DNA of 64,000 nucleotides from Microbacterium hatanonis. Its GTDB lineage: Bacteria > Actinomycetota > Actinomycetes > Actinomycetales > Microbacteriaceae. The notes beneath the pieces are model-generated. The model ran no database searches. It was not told the DNA's origin and was given only the letters and a program-made list of their open reading frames with translations. The position numbers and the translations under genes were made by a program. The stretch is taken from contig NZ_VRSV01000001.1 of NCBI RefSeq assembly GCF_008017415.1, positions 2,075,880 to 2,139,879 on the forward strand, in the 5' to 3' direction. Numbering within the stretch: the first letter of the stretch is position 1; each line of letters opens with the position of its first letter. This document shows, piece by piece, positions 10,401 through 21,156 of the stretch.

Positions 10401-11039
10401 ATGAACTCGCGGGTGGCAGCGATCCTGTTCCGGCTCTCCTTCGCCGTGCTCTCGCTCTCGGCGGTGGCCTGGCAGTTCTTCGCGGGGACCGTCGCGAGCG
10501 GCCACAGCATCCTGAACTTCTTCTGCTACTTCACCAACCTTTCGAACATCCTCATCTCGATCGTGTTCATCGCGAGCGCGGTGCGGCTGATCCGACGACG
10601 CGCCGACCCGTCGGAGACGCTCGTATCGATCCGCGGGGGCGCCGTCGTGTACATCGTCTTCGTCGGCATCGTGTTCAACACGATCCTCGCCGCCGGAGAC
10701 ATCGGCGCGATCTTCCCCTGGGTGAACGTGGTCGTGCACATGATCGTGCCGGTCGCCGGTCTCGTCGACTGGATCATCTGGTCACCGCGCCGCAGGCTCC
10801 CCTTCCGGGTGACCCTGTGGTGGATGGTGTGGCCGGTCGTGTACTCGATCTTCTCGCTGGTGCGCGGCGCGATCTCGGGCTTCTACCCGTACCCCTTCTA
10901 CAACCCGGCCGTCTCGGGCGGGTACGGCGGAGTGGCCCTCTGGTGCGTCGGGCTCGTCGTCGGCTTCTTCGTGCTGGCCGTGGCCGTCTGGGCGATCGGC
11001 AACGCCCGGCACGCGCGCGCCATGACGGCGCGCGCGTAG
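10401..11039 (+). CDS. Pr6Pr-type integral membrane protein
   Basis: A 212-residue protein with about six transmembrane segments (ILFRLSFAVLSLSAVAWQFF, a second after FFCYFTNLSNILISI, and others) and the motifs YFTNLSNI, VHMIVPVAGLVDWI and YPYPFYNP that mark the Pr6Pr / FAR-17a-AIG1-like group. Biochemical function is not established for bacterial members. The start is set by the leaderless promoter box. It ends only seven bases before the stop of the converging ABC exporter gene, with no hairpin between. Confidence 0.75.
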   Translation: MNSRVAAILFRLSFAVLSLSAVAWQFFAGTVASGHSILNFFCYFTNLSNILISIVFIASAVRLIRRRADPSETLVSIRGGAVVYIVFVGIVFNTILAAGDIGAIFPWVNVVVHMIVPVAGLVDWIIWSPRRRLPFRVTLWWMVWPVVYSIFSLVRGAISGFYPYPFYNPAVSGGYGGVALWCVGLVVGFFVLAVAVWAIGNARHARAMTARA

Positions 11040-11046
11040 CCGGACG

Positions 11047-12864
11047 TCAGACGAGAGACTCTCGCCACGACGCGTGCAGCTGGGCGAACTTGCCCGTACC
11101 CGCGATCAGCGCCTCCGGGGTGTCGTCCTCGATGATGCGGCCGTACTCCATCACGAGAACCCGATCCGCGATCGCGACCGTCGAGAGGCGGTGGGCGATG
11201 ATGATGGCGGTGCGGTCGGCGAGCAGCGTCTGCAGGGCGTCCTGGATGAGGCGCTCGCTCGGCATGTCGAGCGACGCCGTCGCCTCGTCGAGGATCAGCA
11301 CCGCCGGGTCGGCGAGGAACGCTCGAGCGAACGAGATCAGCTGGCGCTGACCGGCCGACACGCGCCCGCCGCGCTTGTTCACGTCGGTGTCGTACCCGTC
11401 GGGGAGAGCGCGGATGAACTCGTCCGCTCCCACCGCTCGCGCCGCCGACCGGATCTCGTCGAGCGTCGCGTCGGGCTTGCCGAGCGCGATGTTGTCGGCA
11501 ACGGTGCCGCTGAACAGATAGGCCTCCTGCGTGACCATGACGATCGCGCGGCGGAGGTCTTTCGGATGCAGCTGACGGAGGTCGACGCCGTCGAGGGTGA
11601 TCGCACCCGACGTCGGGTCGTAGAACCGCGACACGAGCTTCGCGAGCGTCGACTTCCCGGCACCCGTCGTACCGACGAGAGCGATCGTCTGCCCGGCGGG
11701 GAGATCGAGCGTGAAGTCGGGCAGGATGACGCGGTCGTCGGAGTACCCGAATTCGACGCCGTCGAAGCGGATGTGGCCGCGGGCCTTCCGGAGGTCGACG
11801 GGGTCGGTGGGGTCGGGGACGGTGAGCTCCTCCTCGAGGACTCCCGATACCTTCTCGAGCGCCGCCGTCGCCGACTGGTAGGAGTTGACGAAGAACGCCA
11901 CCTCGCTCAGCGGCGAGAAGAAGTTGCGGACGTACAGCACCGCACCCAGCAGCGTTCCGACCGCGAAGGTGCCGTCGACGACGCGCAGGCCGCCCCACAG
12001 CAGCACCAGGGCGACCGAGACGGCGGCCACGGCCATGAGACCGGGCTCCAGGATGCCGAAGAGGCGGATCGAGCGCATGTTCACGTCGCGGTACTGGTCG
12101 GACAGGTCGCCGAAGCCCTCGTCGTTGCGGGGCTCCTTGCGGAACGCCTTCACCGCGCGGATGCCGGTCATCGTCTCGACGAACTTCACGATCACCTGGG
12201 CGCTGATCACGCGCGACTCGCGGTACACGCCCTGCGAGCGCAGGTAGAACCAGCGCATCAGGAAGTACAGCGGCATGCCCATGACCACCACGACGATGCC
12301 CGACTGCCAGTCGAGCAGCAGCAGCGCGATGAGCGTGAACCCGCCGTACAGCACGCCCGAGACGAGCTCGTTCAGGCCGCCGTCCAGCAGTTCGCGGATC
12401 GTGTCGAGGTCGCTCGTCTGCCGCGAGATGATGCGGCCGGAGGTGTACGACTCGTGGAACTCGAGGCTCAGCCGTTGCGTGTGCAGGAAGATGCGCTTGC
12501 GCAGGTCGAGCATGACGGCCTGGGTCAAGCGCGCCGCGACGATCGAGTACCAGCCGATGAGGGCGGCACCGCCGAAGCCCGCGACGAGGTACACCGAGAC
12601 CACGCCGATGGTGGGCATCCAGTCGGCCTGCTCGAGGGCCGCGGGCAGGGCGTTGTCGATCCCCCACGCGATGAGCGCGGGGCCGGCGACGCGCAGCGCC
12701 GTCGAGATCACGAGCACGACGGCGGCCAGCAGCACCTGCCAGCGCACCGGGCGCACGAGCGAACCCAGAAGACGGAGGGAACGGCGGCGGATGCTGCGGC
12801 TCTCCGCCTTCGTGTAGTCGGAGCGGTCTTCGCCCGCGGTTCCTGAGACGGTCGTGGCGCTCAT
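11047..12864 (-). CDS. Heterodimeric ABC exporter, subunit with canonical Walker B
   Basis: A 605-residue ABC half-transporter: an N-terminal six-helix exporter domain (about 30-330) and a C-terminal nucleotide-binding domain. Walker A is GTTGAGKST, Walker [13 protein letters not shown] with the catalytic glutamate, and the H-loop IIIAHRLST is intact, but the signature is VSAGQRQ instead of LSGGQ. Its partner (12861-14690) has LSGGQ but lacks the catalytic Glu. Together they give one complete and one degenerate ATP site, as in the known heterodimeric exporters LmrCD or TM287/288. The ATG at 12864 overlaps the partner's stop (ATGA). The exported substrate is unknown; drugs or lipids are typical. 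Confidence 0.92.
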   Translation of the reverse strand: MSATTVSGTAGEDRSDYTKAESRSIRRRSLRLLGSLVRPVRWQVLLAAVVLVISTALRVAGPALIAWGIDNALPAALEQADWMPTIGVVSVYLVAGFGGAALIGWYSIVAARLTQAVMLDLRKRIFLHTQRLSLEFHESYTSGRIISRQTSDLDTIRELLDGGLNELVSGVLYGGFTLIALLLLDWQSGIVVVVMGMPLYFLMRWFYLRSQGVYRESRVISAQVIVKFVETMTGIRAVKAFRKEPRNDEGFGDLSDQYRDVNMRSIRLFGILEPGLMAVAAVSVALVLLWGGLRVVDGTFAVGTLLGAVLYVRNFFSPLSEVAFFVNSYQSATAALEKVSGVLEEELTVPDPTDPVDLRKARGHIRFDGVEFGYSDDRVILPDFTLDLPAGQTIALVGTTGAGKSTLAKLVSRFYDPTSGAITLDGVDLRQLHPKDLRRAIVMVTQEAYLFSGTVADNIALGKPDATLDEIRSAARAVGADEFIRALPDGYDTDVNKRGGRVSAGQRQLISFARAFLADPAVLILDEATASLDMPSERLIQDALQTLLADRTAIIIAHRLSTVAIADRVLVMEYGRIIEDDTPEALIAGTGKFAQLHASWRESLV

Positions 12865-14690
12865 CGGATCACCTCGATCTCCCGGGTGTTCGTATCGCGG
12901 ACGGCCGCCTCGACCTCGAGGCTCGAGATCACGTGGCGGTAGTGCTCGTTGCCGCGCAGCAGCTCGGTGTGCGTGCCGATGGCGGTGACACGGCCCTGTT
13001 CGAGCAGCGCGACGCGGTCGGCCAGCAGCACGGTCGACGGGCGGTGCGCGACCACGAGCGCCGTCGTGTCGGCGAGGACCGCGCGCAGTGCCTCCTCGAC
13101 CAGCGCCTCGGTGTCGACGTCGAGGGCGGAGAGGGGGTCGTCGAGCACGAGGACGGCGGGCTTGGCCGCCACCGCGCGAGCCAGCGCGAGGCGCTGACGC
13201 TGGCCGCCCGACAGGCTGAGCCCCTCCTCGCCGATGACGGTGTCGAGTCCGTTCGGCAGTTCGTGCACGAAGCCGGCCTGCGCGACGGCGAGCGCCTCGG
13301 TGATCGCCGCCTCCGCCTCCGGCGACCCGGGCTCGAGGTCTTCGCGACCGAGCAGCACGTTCTCGCGCACGGTGGCCGAGAAGAGCGTGGCATCCTCGAA
13401 GGCCATGCCGATGTGGCGTCGCAGGTCGCTGAGGGTGAGGTCTCGCACGTCGATGCCGTCGAGCGTCACCCGCCCTCCGGTCACGTCGTAGAGGCGGGCC
13501 GGGAGGGTGGTCAACGTCGTCTTTCCCGACCCGGTCAGCCCCACCAGCGCCATCGTCTCTCCGGGGCGCAGGGCGAGGTCGATGCCGTCGAGCAGATCGC
13601 GCTCGCTCTCGGCAGCATCCTGATACCGGAACCGGGCGCCTTCGAACACGAGTGCTCCGCGCACCTCGTTCAGCGCGACCGGGTTCTCGGGGTCGACGAT
13701 CGTGTTCTCCTCGTCGAAGACCTCGAAGATGCGGTCGGTCGCCGTGCGCGCGTCGAGAAGGAACGAGAAGAGGAAGCCGATCGACTCGGTGGGCCAGCGC
13801 AGGATCGCCGCCATCGCGAAGAACGCGAAGAGCTGCGCGACGTCGAGCTGTCCCATCGAGGTGAGCACGATGCCCGCGCCCAGGCAGAGCGCGAGCGCGA
13901 TGTCGGGAAGCAGCACGAGCCAGAACATGATGAGCCCGACCGACTTCGCCTTGCGCAGCTCGGTGACCCGGAGGCTCTCCGCCTGGCGGGTGAACTTGCC
14001 GAGCAGGTGCCCGCCGCGCCCGAACGCCTTGAGCACCCGGATGCCGTGGACGCTCTCCTCGACGGCGGTCGCGAGGTCGCCGGCCTGGTCCTGGCTCTGG
14101 CGGGTCAGCATGCCGTACTGCTTCTCGAAGAGGTAGCCCGCGATCCACAGCGGCGCCGAGCAGACGACGTAGACGGTGCCGAGCACCCAGTGCCAGCTGA
14201 ACAGCAGCACCGACCCCGCGAGGATCGTGAGCATGTTCACCACGAGCAGCACGAGGCCGAAGGCGAACCAGCGGCGCACGAGGCTGATGTCCTGCATCAT
14301 GCGGCTCAGCAGCTGTCCCGACTGCCAGCGGTCGTGGAAGGCGACCGGCAGGCGCTGCAGACGCTTGTAGAACTCGGTGCGGATCACGTACTCGACCTGG
14401 GTCGAGGGCGCCAGCACGAACCAGCGGCGAGCCCACGTCATGAGCGCTTCGAGCAGGCCGAGCGCGAGCACCGCGGCGGCGCCCCAGGCGATGAGGCCGG
14501 GGTCGCCCGAGGCGATGGGACCGCCGACGACCGCCTCGAGCACGAGCGGAATGCCGAGCGCGAGGAGGCTCGCGACGAGGGCGCTGACACCGCCGAGGAT
14601 GAGGCGGCCCTTGACGGGACGCACGAACGGCAGCAGCCGCGCGAGCGATCGCGCGGTGGACAGTTCGGAGGCAGGTGTAACGGGGGTCAT
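12861..14690 (-). CDS. Heterodimeric ABC exporter, subunit with degenerate Walker B
   Basis: A 609-residue ABC half-transporter and first gene of the pair. The membrane domain spans about residues 20-320; the nucleotide-binding domain has Walker [10 protein letters not shown], canonical signature LSGGQRQ and H-loop VVAHRPST, but Walker B ends [12 protein letters not shown], so aspartate replaces the catalytic glutamate. That makes the ATP site formed by this Walker A/B and the partner's VSAGQ non-canonical. The start ATG at 14690 opens [16 protein letters not shown]. The four-base overlap with the second subunit implies coupled translation of a heterodimer. Confidence 0.92.
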   Translation of the reverse strand: MTPVTPASELSTARSLARLLPFVRPVKGRLILGGVSALVASLLALGIPLVLEAVVGGPIASGDPGLIAWGAAAVLALGLLEALMTWARRWFVLAPSTQVEYVIRTEFYKRLQRLPVAFHDRWQSGQLLSRMMQDISLVRRWFAFGLVLLVVNMLTILAGSVLLFSWHWVLGTVYVVCSAPLWIAGYLFEKQYGMLTRQSQDQAGDLATAVEESVHGIRVLKAFGRGGHLLGKFTRQAESLRVTELRKAKSVGLIMFWLVLLPDIALALCLGAGIVLTSMGQLDVAQLFAFFAMAAILRWPTESIGFLFSFLLDARTATDRIFEVFDEENTIVDPENPVALNEVRGALVFEGARFRYQDAAESERDLLDGIDLALRPGETMALVGLTGSGKTTLTTLPARLYDVTGGRVTLDGIDVRDLTLSDLRRHIGMAFEDATLFSATVRENVLLGREDLEPGSPEAEAAITEALAVAQAGFVHELPNGLDTVIGEEGLSLSGGQRQRLALARAVAAKPAVLVLDDPLSALDVDTEALVEEALRAVLADTTALVVAHRPSTVLLADRVALLEQGRVTAIGTHTELLRGNEHYRHVISSLEVEAAVRDTNTREIEVIR

Positions 14691-14821
14691 GATCCTCGGT
14701 GGAGCGGCGCCGTCGACGAACGGCAGGATTTCAGGGGACTCACAGCCGCAACGCTCGAGCGGGAGGAGTTATGCCCGACTCGCGGGCAGCCCTCCAGGAT
14801 ACAGACGTTCGCAGCGCCGCC

Positions 14822-15331
14822 TCAACCCCGGGCGCGCGGCGCCGTCTCGCGGTCGAGCAGACGCCGCTTCACCTCGAGCCCCCAGGCGAATCCGCCGAGC
14901 GAGCCGTCGGTGCGGAGCACCCGGTGGCACGGGACGAACAGTGCCGGGGCGTTGCGGGCGCAGATGGATGCTGCGGCACGCACGGCGCGGGGCTGTCCGA
15001 GCGCCGCGGCGAATCCGGTGTAGGTGAGCGGCTCGCCCGGAGCGATCCGCCGCAGCGCCGCCCAGCCGGCGAGCTGCAGAGCGGTGCCGGTCTGCGCGAC
15101 GGCGACATCGTCGATGGCGGCGACATCGCCGTCGTAGTACGCCCGCGCGGCGTCCGCAGCATCCGTCCGCCCCTCGCTGACGCCGGACGGGCGTGCCGAC
15201 GGGGCCAGGCGCCCGAGGACGGTCTCGACATCGGTCGTCCAGCCCGACGAGAGCACGCGCCCCTCGGCGTCGGCGAGGATCGTGAAGGGGCCGTCGGGGG
15301 TCTCGATCGTCTCGATCGTGGCGGTGGTCAT
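14822..15331 (-). CDS. ogt: Methylated-DNA-[protein]-cysteine S-methyltransferase
   Basis: A suicide enzyme that removes methyl groups from O6-methylguanine in DNA. The 169-residue protein has the active-site PCHR at 134-137 (Cys135) within [20 protein letters not shown], followed by the KRRLLDRE helix. Its ATG overlaps the stop of the Ada-AlkA gene (ATGA at 15328-15331), so it is translated by coupling as the second gene of an alkylation-repair operon and supplies the methyltransferase domain that the upstream protein lacks. Two copies of the GGATGCTGCG/CGCAGCATCC motif lie inside (14966, 15155). Confidence 0.95.
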   Translation of the reverse strand: MTTATIETIETPDGPFTILADAEGRVLSSGWTTDVETVLGRLAPSARPSGVSEGRTDAADAARAYYDGDVAAIDDVAVAQTGTALQLAGWAALRRIAPGEPLTYTGFAAALGQPRAVRAAASICARNAPALFVPCHRVLRTDGSLGGFAWGLEVKRRLLDRETAPRARG

Positions 15332-16824
15332 GACTTCTCCTCCGGAGGAAGGGGCGCGGCGCGCCAGGACTGGGTGACGGGTGCGGCGTACCAGAGGTGC
15401 GCCATCAGATAGCTGCGCCACGGTGCGGCGCGCACGGCCCATGCGGTGAGTCCGGCGGCGTCGGCGGGGATCCCAGCGGCGGCCGCACCCGCCCGCGCGG
15501 CGATGTCGCCGGGGAGCAGCACGTCGGGATCGCCGAGCACCCGCATGCGCACGTAGTCGGCGGTCCACGGACCGATGCCCCGCAGCGCCAGCAGCCGTTC
15601 GCGCTGCTCGGCGGCGTCGTCGCCGGCGCCGAGATCCAGCGAGCCGTCGGCCAGGGCCGCGGCCGTCTCGACGATGGCGCGGATACGTGCCGCAGGACCC
15701 CGCAGCACGTCGTGACCCCGCTCGGCGATCGCCGTCATGGTCGGGAACAGCACGGTCGCACCCTCGTCGCCCTCCACTCGCTCGCCGAGGGCGTCGGCGA
15801 GCCGGGTCATGGCGGTGCGGGCGGCGGCGACGCTGATCTGCTGGCCGATCATCGCGCGGATCAGCATCTCGTGAGCGTCGACGCATCCGGGCACGCGCAC
15901 GCCCGGGATGCGCGCGACGAGGGGCGCGACAAGAGGATGCTGCGACAGCGCCGAGTCGACGGCGATCGGATCGGCGTCGAGGTCGAACAGGCGCCGGACG
16001 CGGGTGATGAGGGTCGCGAGGTCGGACAGTTGCGACAGACGCGCCCGCATCCGCACCCGCCCCTCGACATCGAGCGCGACCGAGAACCAGGCGGGGCCAC
16101 CGTCGAGCAGGAGGGTTCTCGCGAACGAGGTGGCCGAAGCATCCTCCACTCCCCCGATGGCGTGAGCGGCCATCCAGCCGAACAGGCCGGCGGAGTCGAG
16201 CGGGCCGCGATGCGGCAGCACGAGGTCGATCTGCCCCGGAGTGGTCTCGTGCGAACGGCGGCGAGCGCGGAGCTGCGTGGGCGGCATGCCGAAGACCTCG
16301 CCGACGGTCTCGTTGAACTGTCGCACGCTCGAGAACCCCGCCGAGAATGCGACGTCGGCGGCGGGCAGGTCGGTGCCGACGAGCAGCATGCGCGCCGTGT
16401 GCGCGCGGTGCGCGCGACTCAGCGCGAGAGGACCGGCGCCGAGCTCGGCCGCGAGCAGGCGGGTCAGGTGGCGCGGGGAGTATCCGAGGCGGCGGGCGAG
16501 CCCCGGCACGCCCTCGCGGTCGACGACCCCGTCGGCGATGAGGCGCATCGCCCGAGCCGTCACGTCGCCGCGGAGGTTCCATTCGGGCGAGCCGGGCGCG
16601 GCCTCCGGCAGACACCGCTTGCACGCCCGGTAGCCCGCCTCGTGGGCGGCCGCCGAGGTGGCGTAGAACGAGACGTTCTGCTCCTTCGGGGTGCGCGCCG
16701 GGCAGCTCGGCCGGCAGTAGATGCCGGTGGAGCTGACCGCCGTCACGAACTGCCCATCGAAGCGCGTGTCACGCGACTGGATCACGCGATACCGCTCGGC
16801 GAAGCTCATGCCCGTGGTGCTCAT
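15328..16824 (-). CDS. Ada regulatory domain fused to AlkA-type DNA-3-methyladenine glycosylase
   Basis: A 498-residue multidomain repair protein. In order: an Ada zinc domain (about 8-78) with the four ligands Cys37, Cys41, Cys68 and Cys71, which in Ada takes methyl groups from phosphotriesters; an AraC-type helix-turn-helix region (about 85-185); an AlkA N-domain (about 195-310); and a helix-hairpin-helix glycosylase domain (about 310-490) with [18 protein letters not shown] and the catalytic aspartate in LLPGDIA. It should sense alkylation, activate transcription and excise alkylated bases. The ATG at 16824 ([14 protein letters not shown]) is chosen over a longer frame. ogt overlaps its stop. 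Confidence 0.93.
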   Translation of the reverse strand: MSTTGMSFAERYRVIQSRDTRFDGQFVTAVSSTGIYCRPSCPARTPKEQNVSFYATSAAAHEAGYRACKRCLPEAAPGSPEWNLRGDVTARAMRLIADGVVDREGVPGLARRLGYSPRHLTRLLAAELGAGPLALSRAHRAHTARMLLVGTDLPAADVAFSAGFSSVRQFNETVGEVFGMPPTQLRARRRSHETTPGQIDLVLPHRGPLDSAGLFGWMAAHAIGGVEDASATSFARTLLLDGGPAWFSVALDVEGRVRMRARLSQLSDLATLITRVRRLFDLDADPIAVDSALSQHPLVAPLVARIPGVRVPGCVDAHEMLIRAMIGQQISVAAARTAMTRLADALGERVEGDEGATVLFPTMTAIAERGHDVLRGPAARIRAIVETAAALADGSLDLGAGDDAAEQRERLLALRGIGPWTADYVRMRVLGDPDVLLPGDIAARAGAAAAGIPADAAGLTAWAVRAAPWRSYLMAHLWYAAPVTQSWRAAPLPPEEKS

Positions 16825-16898
16825 GCCCCCAGCCTGCCATCGCCCGCCGACACCGGCTGGCGGTTTTCGGACACGGCCGTGGCGGCCGGAGCACTGAC

Positions 16899-16948
16899 AG
16901 TCCAAGACACCCGGACGGCCTGGGCGGCGCGTCCGGGTGTCTTGGACT
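16899..16948. terminator. Intergenic hairpin, probable terminator of the sugar locus
   Basis: A perfect 19-bp stem: 16899-16917 (AGTCCAAGACACCCGGACG) pairs with 16930-16948 around a 12-base loop. It lies 16 bp past the stop of the secreted-protein gene and before the ada-alkA gene. There is no T-tract. Confidence 0.6.
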
Positions 16949-16964
16949 CTCGAGTGGGAGCGGG

Positions 16965-19034
16965 TCAGCGCTCCGCGATCGCGAAGCCGCCCGGGGGCAG
17001 GACGATCGAGGTCTGCTTCGACACCGAGCGCTCGCGCATGAGCTCACCGCGATCGTTGTATACGCGCACGGTGGTCGCCCCGTCGCCGCCGATCTTCGCC
17101 GACTGCGGCACCTGCGCCGCGGAGTGCACGAGCTCCGTGCGACCGCCCGCGCCGTCGAGCGTCATACGGGAGATGACCGGCCGGACGAGCAGCGCATCGA
17201 GGGTCAGCGATCCCGATTGCACGTCGACGCTCACCTCGGTGCGCTTCCCGAGGGCCGACAGCGGCAGCGAGTGCGGCAGCAGAGCACCCGGGGTGGGAGA
17301 GATGCCCTGTGCCGGGCCCGTGTCGCGCAGCAGTCCGAGCAGTCCCCCCGCACGCCAGAGCGACGCACTTGATGCGCCGGGCTGGGCGAACAGCACCGGC
17401 TCGACCCAACGCCGCGACGTGGCCGCACCGGTCTCGGACGCAGCGCCGATGTCGAAGGTCGCCTGCTGCCCCCTCGTCAGGGTGAGGGCGCCGCCCGACC
17501 AGCTCGACTCTCCCGTCCACGACTCGGGGGTCGTGATCGTGCCCGTCGTCGACGACGCATCCTCGGCCTCGACGACCTCCAGCCCGTCACGGGCGGTGAT
17601 CGAGGTCACCGACGTTGCGCGGGCGGCGACCTCGGGGTGCGCGTCGAGCGCGAGCGCGGTGAGGAGCCCGTGGATGGCCGACTCGGCACCGCTGTTGCGG
17701 TTGACGGTGCCGTCGGGCTGCAGTCCGTCGTAGGTCACACCGGTCGCGGGGTCGTACATCTGGGCGCCGGCGTGATTGCCCCCGAAGAACCAGGCCGCCT
17801 GGATCGCGGCGAGCGAGGCGAACCCTGCCGAGCCCGTCGCATCCGCCACCGCCAGGAGCGACTGCACGCGCGAGTCGGCGCCGTACGCGATCTGCACGCG
17901 ATCGGTAGGCGTCGGGTACCAGCCGTTGTCGGGACCGCCGGCCGTGAGCAGCGTCGGGGTGAACACCGCCGCGTCCGCGACGGCGGGGGCCGCGATCGAC
18001 GGGTCGCCGAGGGCGACGGATGCTGCGGCGAGCGCCGCCGGCATCTGCGACCCCCACGCGTGCCACATCGCCGGAGACTCCGCCCAGGGCAGAATCGCAC
18101 GGTAGGGCCAGCTCTGCGTGGTGCCGGACGCCATCGCGCCGATCCCCTCGGCGAGCTGGCGCAGCGCAGTAGCGGCCCGGGTGTCGTCGGGTCGCGCCTC
18201 GACGCGGGCTGCGAGTCCGAGTGCCGCCTCGGCCGACGCATCCGCCCCGTCCACGATGAGCCACGCGGGAACGCGCACGCCGTCGGACTGGTTCCACTGT
18301 CCGTACCGCGACAGCGAGTCCCGCTCGACTGCGCCGAGCGAGAGGTTCAGACGCTCCTCGAGGAAGCTCGCGAAGGCCGGATCGGCATCGGCGAACGCGG
18401 CGTAGCCCTCGCCGAGGGCCCACACCGTGCGCGCGGTCCAGTAGCTTGGTCCGGAGTCGGACGGGTCGGGCAGCTCGACCGGCTCGGCCGAGGGGTTGAG
18501 CGTGCCGTCCGGCTGCATCCAGAGCACGACGTTGCCGGCCGACGGACCGTCGGTGGTCTGCAGGTAGGCGACGGAGCGGAGCAGCTGGTACGCCTTCTCG
18601 CGGCTCGCGGCGTCGCCCGTCTGGGTCCAGTGACGGATGTAGACGACGGCGGCGCGGGCGATGTCGTCGGCGTTGTAGGCGCCCTGCCCCCAGTAGCCGG
18701 TGGCGGGATCGAGCGGACCCCCGCCCACCCGCTCGAACGTGCCGCCGTCACGGGCGTCGGCGTAGGTCCACGGGAGCACCAGATCGGGCTCCTCCGCGAG
18801 CCGGTAGGTCGTGTGACCGGCGACCTCGGCGGGCGGCGTCGCCTCGTCGAGGAGGAAGTCGAGGTGCGCGAGGTTCGTCAGCGGCTCTGCGGCCGCCGCC
18901 GCCGGTGGGGTGGATGCTGCGCCCGGCGCCACGACGGACGCCGTGGCCGGAGCCGCGAAGGGGATGGTGAGGGCGAACGCGACCACGGCCGTGAGGGCCG
19001 TTCTCCGCGCACGTCGTTGTGCGAGCGAAACCAT
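16965..19034 (-). CDS. Secreted alpha/alpha-toroid-like protein of the sugar locus
   Basis: A 689-residue exported protein whose family I do not recognise with certainty. A Sec signal peptide covers about residues 1-33 ([20 protein letters not shown], cleavage after APATA). The middle is helical and Trp-rich with repeated [11 protein letters not shown], [17 protein letters not shown] and [19 protein letters not shown] elements, resembling (alpha/alpha)6 glycoside hydrolases; the last 200 residues look like beta-sandwich carbohydrate-binding modules ([15 protein letters not shown]). It is the last gene after the GH130 gene, so an extracellular glycan-acting role is inferred. GGAAAGGA precedes the ATG at 19034. 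Confidence 0.65.
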   Translation of the reverse strand: MVSLAQRRARRTALTAVVAFALTIPFAAPATASVVAPGAASTPPAAAAAEPLTNLAHLDFLLDEATPPAEVAGHTTYRLAEEPDLVLPWTYADARDGGTFERVGGGPLDPATGYWGQGAYNADDIARAAVVYIRHWTQTGDAASREKAYQLLRSVAYLQTTDGPSAGNVVLWMQPDGTLNPSAEPVELPDPSDSGPSYWTARTVWALGEGYAAFADADPAFASFLEERLNLSLGAVERDSLSRYGQWNQSDGVRVPAWLIVDGADASAEAALGLAARVEARPDDTRAATALRQLAEGIGAMASGTTQSWPYRAILPWAESPAMWHAWGSQMPAALAAASVALGDPSIAAPAVADAAVFTPTLLTAGGPDNGWYPTPTDRVQIAYGADSRVQSLLAVADATGSAGFASLAAIQAAWFFGGNHAGAQMYDPATGVTYDGLQPDGTVNRNSGAESAIHGLLTALALDAHPEVAARATSVTSITARDGLEVVEAEDASSTTGTITTPESWTGESSWSGGALTLTRGQQATFDIGAASETGAATSRRWVEPVLFAQPGASSASLWRAGGLLGLLRDTGPAQGISPTPGALLPHSLPLSALGKRTEVSVDVQSGSLTLDALLVRPVISRMTLDGAGGRTELVHSAAQVPQSAKIGGDGATTVRVYNDRGELMRERSVSKQTSIVLPPGGFAIAER

Positions 19035-19083
19035 GGGGGTGTTTCCTTTCCGGGGGGATATGACGGGCCCCCTTCCGCCGCAG

Positions 19084-19165
19084 CTCAGGATGAGCGGGGG
19101 ACGGATGCGGGTGTCCCGCGGATTTCCGCGGTGACCGCACCGCGCCCCCCCGCATGCATCCTGAG
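19084..19165. other. Long hairpin between the GH130 gene and the secreted-protein gene
   Basis: CTCAGGATG (19084-19092) plus GCGGGGG (19094-19100) pair with CCCCCGC (19147-19153) and CATCCTGAG (19157-19165). A second small hairpin, CCGCGG either side of ATTT, sits in the loop. It may attenuate transcription between the cytoplasmic and secreted genes. The remainder of the gap holds only the Shine-Dalgarno of the secreted gene. Confidence 0.5.
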
Positions 19166-19228
19166 TTACGGCGTGAGGGTGCGGGAAGACGGCGGACGGG
19201 AGGTGGGGCGAGGGAGTGGGGGTTCCGG

Positions 19229-20314
19229 TCAGTCGGTGCGCTCCAGGAGGGCCACCCCGATCTTCGAGTCGGCCATGCCGTAGAAGACGAAGTGGCGGCC
19301 GTCGATCTGCTCGATCGCGGTGGGGAACACGACGTTGGGCACGATGCCGCTGCGCTCGTCGTCGGTCTCGGGCGCGAGGAGGGGCTCGGACGTGCGGGCG
19401 ATGACCCGGCTCGGGTCGTCCGCGTCGAGGATCAGCGCGCCGGCCGCGTAGTTCACCTTCTGCTGCTGGGCGAAGGCGCCGGCCAGCACTCCGGTGACGC
19501 CGTGGTGGATGACGAGCCAGCCCTCGGGGATGCGCAGCGGCGGCGGACCGCCGCCGATCTTGAGCTCCTCGAACGCGAACTCCGGGCCCGCGACGAAGCG
19601 ATGCTGCTCCCACAGGGTGAGGTTGCCCAGGTCTTCCCGCACGGCCGCGAGCGGCACGTAGCTGATCCAGATCGACTGTCGCGGATCGTCGACCCCCGCG
19701 GGGAGCCGCACGCCCTGCCCCGGCTTGGTCTCCCCCAGATCCCACATGGGGCGGTGCAGCACCGCGATCGACTCGGTGCCGTCGGGCGCCGTGACGGGTT
19801 CGGGGAAGAACACCGTGTCCTTGTTGTGGAAGAGGTTCAGGTCCATGTCGAGGTCTTCCTGGTACCGGAAGAGCGCGGGTCCGAGCCGCCGCCAGGTGCG
19901 CAGGTCGCTCGAGACGGCGACGGCCGTCCGGGGACCGAGCGGGCCGTAGGCGACGTACGTCATGACGTGCACGCCGAGCACCTCGATCCAGGTCGTGCGA
20001 GGGTCTTCGGTGCCGGCGTTGCCGACCCCGCGCTCCCAGCCGCGGTCGGGCTCGAGCACGATCCCCTCGCGCTCGACGCCGACGGGCACGCCGTCCTCGA
20101 TCACGACGCGGGCGATGCCGACCCGCGAGACGTTGCCCTCCGCGACGAGCCTCGGCAGCAGGTAGAGCTCGCCGTCGGGACCACGGCCGGATGCGGGATT
20201 GAGCACCCCCTCGGCCTCGAGCGGGTCGCCCGGCGCGGGCGTCATCACGACGCCCGCCCTCGTCAACCGGTAGGGCACCTCGAGGCGCTGGGTGGTGGGG
20301 GTATCCGTGGGCAT
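19229..20314 (-). CDS. GH130-family beta-mannoside phosphorylase or mannosidase
   Basis: A cytoplasmic five-bladed beta-propeller enzyme of glycoside hydrolase family 130, most of whose members phosphorolyse beta-mannosides. Family signatures in the 361-residue product are LNPASGRGPDGELYLLPRLV, GNAGTEDPRTTWIE with the Glu-Asp pair, HVMTYVAYGPLGPRTAVAVS, the LFHNKDTVFFPE segment and FYGMADSKIGVALL. Whether it is a phosphorylase or hydrolase cannot be settled by eye. The ATG at 20314 has AAAGGA five bases upstream and lies two bases after the permease stop, so it is in the same operon as the ABC importer genes, which probably deliver its manno-oligosaccharide substrate. Confidence 0.85.
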   Translation of the reverse strand: MPTDTPTTQRLEVPYRLTRAGVVMTPAPGDPLEAEGVLNPASGRGPDGELYLLPRLVAEGNVSRVGIARVVIEDGVPVGVEREGIVLEPDRGWERGVGNAGTEDPRTTWIEVLGVHVMTYVAYGPLGPRTAVAVSSDLRTWRRLGPALFRYQEDLDMDLNLFHNKDTVFFPEPVTAPDGTESIAVLHRPMWDLGETKPGQGVRLPAGVDDPRQSIWISYVPLAAVREDLGNLTLWEQHRFVAGPEFAFEELKIGGGPPPLRIPEGWLVIHHGVTGVLAGAFAQQQKVNYAAGALILDADDPSRVIARTSEPLLAPETDDERSGIVPNVVFPTAIEQIDGRHFVFYGMADSKIGVALLERTD

Positions 20315-20316
20315 GG

Positions 20317-21156
20317 TCATCCTTTCACTCCGGATCCGATGTCGTTCGATGTGAAGTAGCGCTGGAACACGATGAACAGGGTCACCGCGGGGACGGCGAG
20401 CACGACGGCGCCGGCCGTCATCGCACCGAAGGGGTTGCTGGTGGATGCTGCGACGTTGGAGATGAAGTTCGCCAACGACACCGCGAGAGGCTGGAGCGCC
20501 GCATCCTTCGTGATGAGGAAGGGCCACAGGAACTCGTTCCACGGTCCGATGAAGGTGAGCAGCGCCGCCGTCAGGAGCGCGGGCCGCACCAGCGGGAGGG
20601 CGACGCTCCACAGCACGCGGAACTCCCCCGCGCCGTCGATGCGTGCCGCGTCGAACATCTCCTTGGGCACCTGCAGGAAGTACTGGCGGAAGATGATGAC
20701 GGCGGCCGAGTTGATGAAGAACGGCAGGATCATGCCCAGGTGCGTGTCGGCGAGACCGTAGTCGCGCGCGATCAGCACGTAGAGCGGGATCATCAGCAGC
20801 TGGAACGGCACGACCTGCACGAGGAGCGCGAGGGCGAAGGTGAACCCCCTCCCGCGCCAGCGCAGGACGGCGAGCGCGTAGCCGGCGAGCACGCCGAACA
20901 CGAGCGTGCCGAGGATGACACCGCCGGTGAAGATGCCCGAGTTGATCAGGCCGACGCCGAGGTTGATCCGGTCGTTGATCGCCACGTAGTTCTCGCCGGT
21001 GAGGTTCGCCGGGTTGGGGAAGGCTCCCGCGAGCGAGGGGTCGGAGTCGGCCTGCAGCGACGCGACGATCATGTAATAGAACGGGAAGAGGAACGCCAGC
21101 GCCCCGATCGACAGGACGAGGTACAGGGCGACTTTGCTGCCCAGTGCGCGTTTCAT
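20317..21156 (-). CDS. Sugar ABC transporter permease, MalG type
   Basis: A 279-residue inner-membrane permease with six predicted transmembrane segments and the conserved cytoplasmic EAA loop (KEMFDAARIDGAGEFRVLWS) that docks to the ATPase. FPFYYMIVASLQ at the N-terminus and the FQRYFTSNDIGSGVKG tail are typical of the MalG/CUT1 class. Its ATG overlaps the stop of the MalF-type gene (ATGA, 21153-21156). No ATPase gene is in this cluster, so a shared MsiK-like ATPase elsewhere is inferred. Confidence 0.93.
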   Translation of the reverse strand: MKRALGSKVALYLVLSIGALAFLFPFYYMIVASLQADSDPSLAGAFPNPANLTGENYVAINDRINLGVGLINSGIFTGGVILGTLVFGVLAGYALAVLRWRGRGFTFALALLVQVVPFQLLMIPLYVLIARDYGLADTHLGMILPFFINSAAVIIFRQYFLQVPKEMFDAARIDGAGEFRVLWSVALPLVRPALLTAALLTFIGPWNEFLWPFLITKDAALQPLAVSLANFISNVAASTSNPFGAMTAGAVVLAVPAVTLFIVFQRYFTSNDIGSGVKG

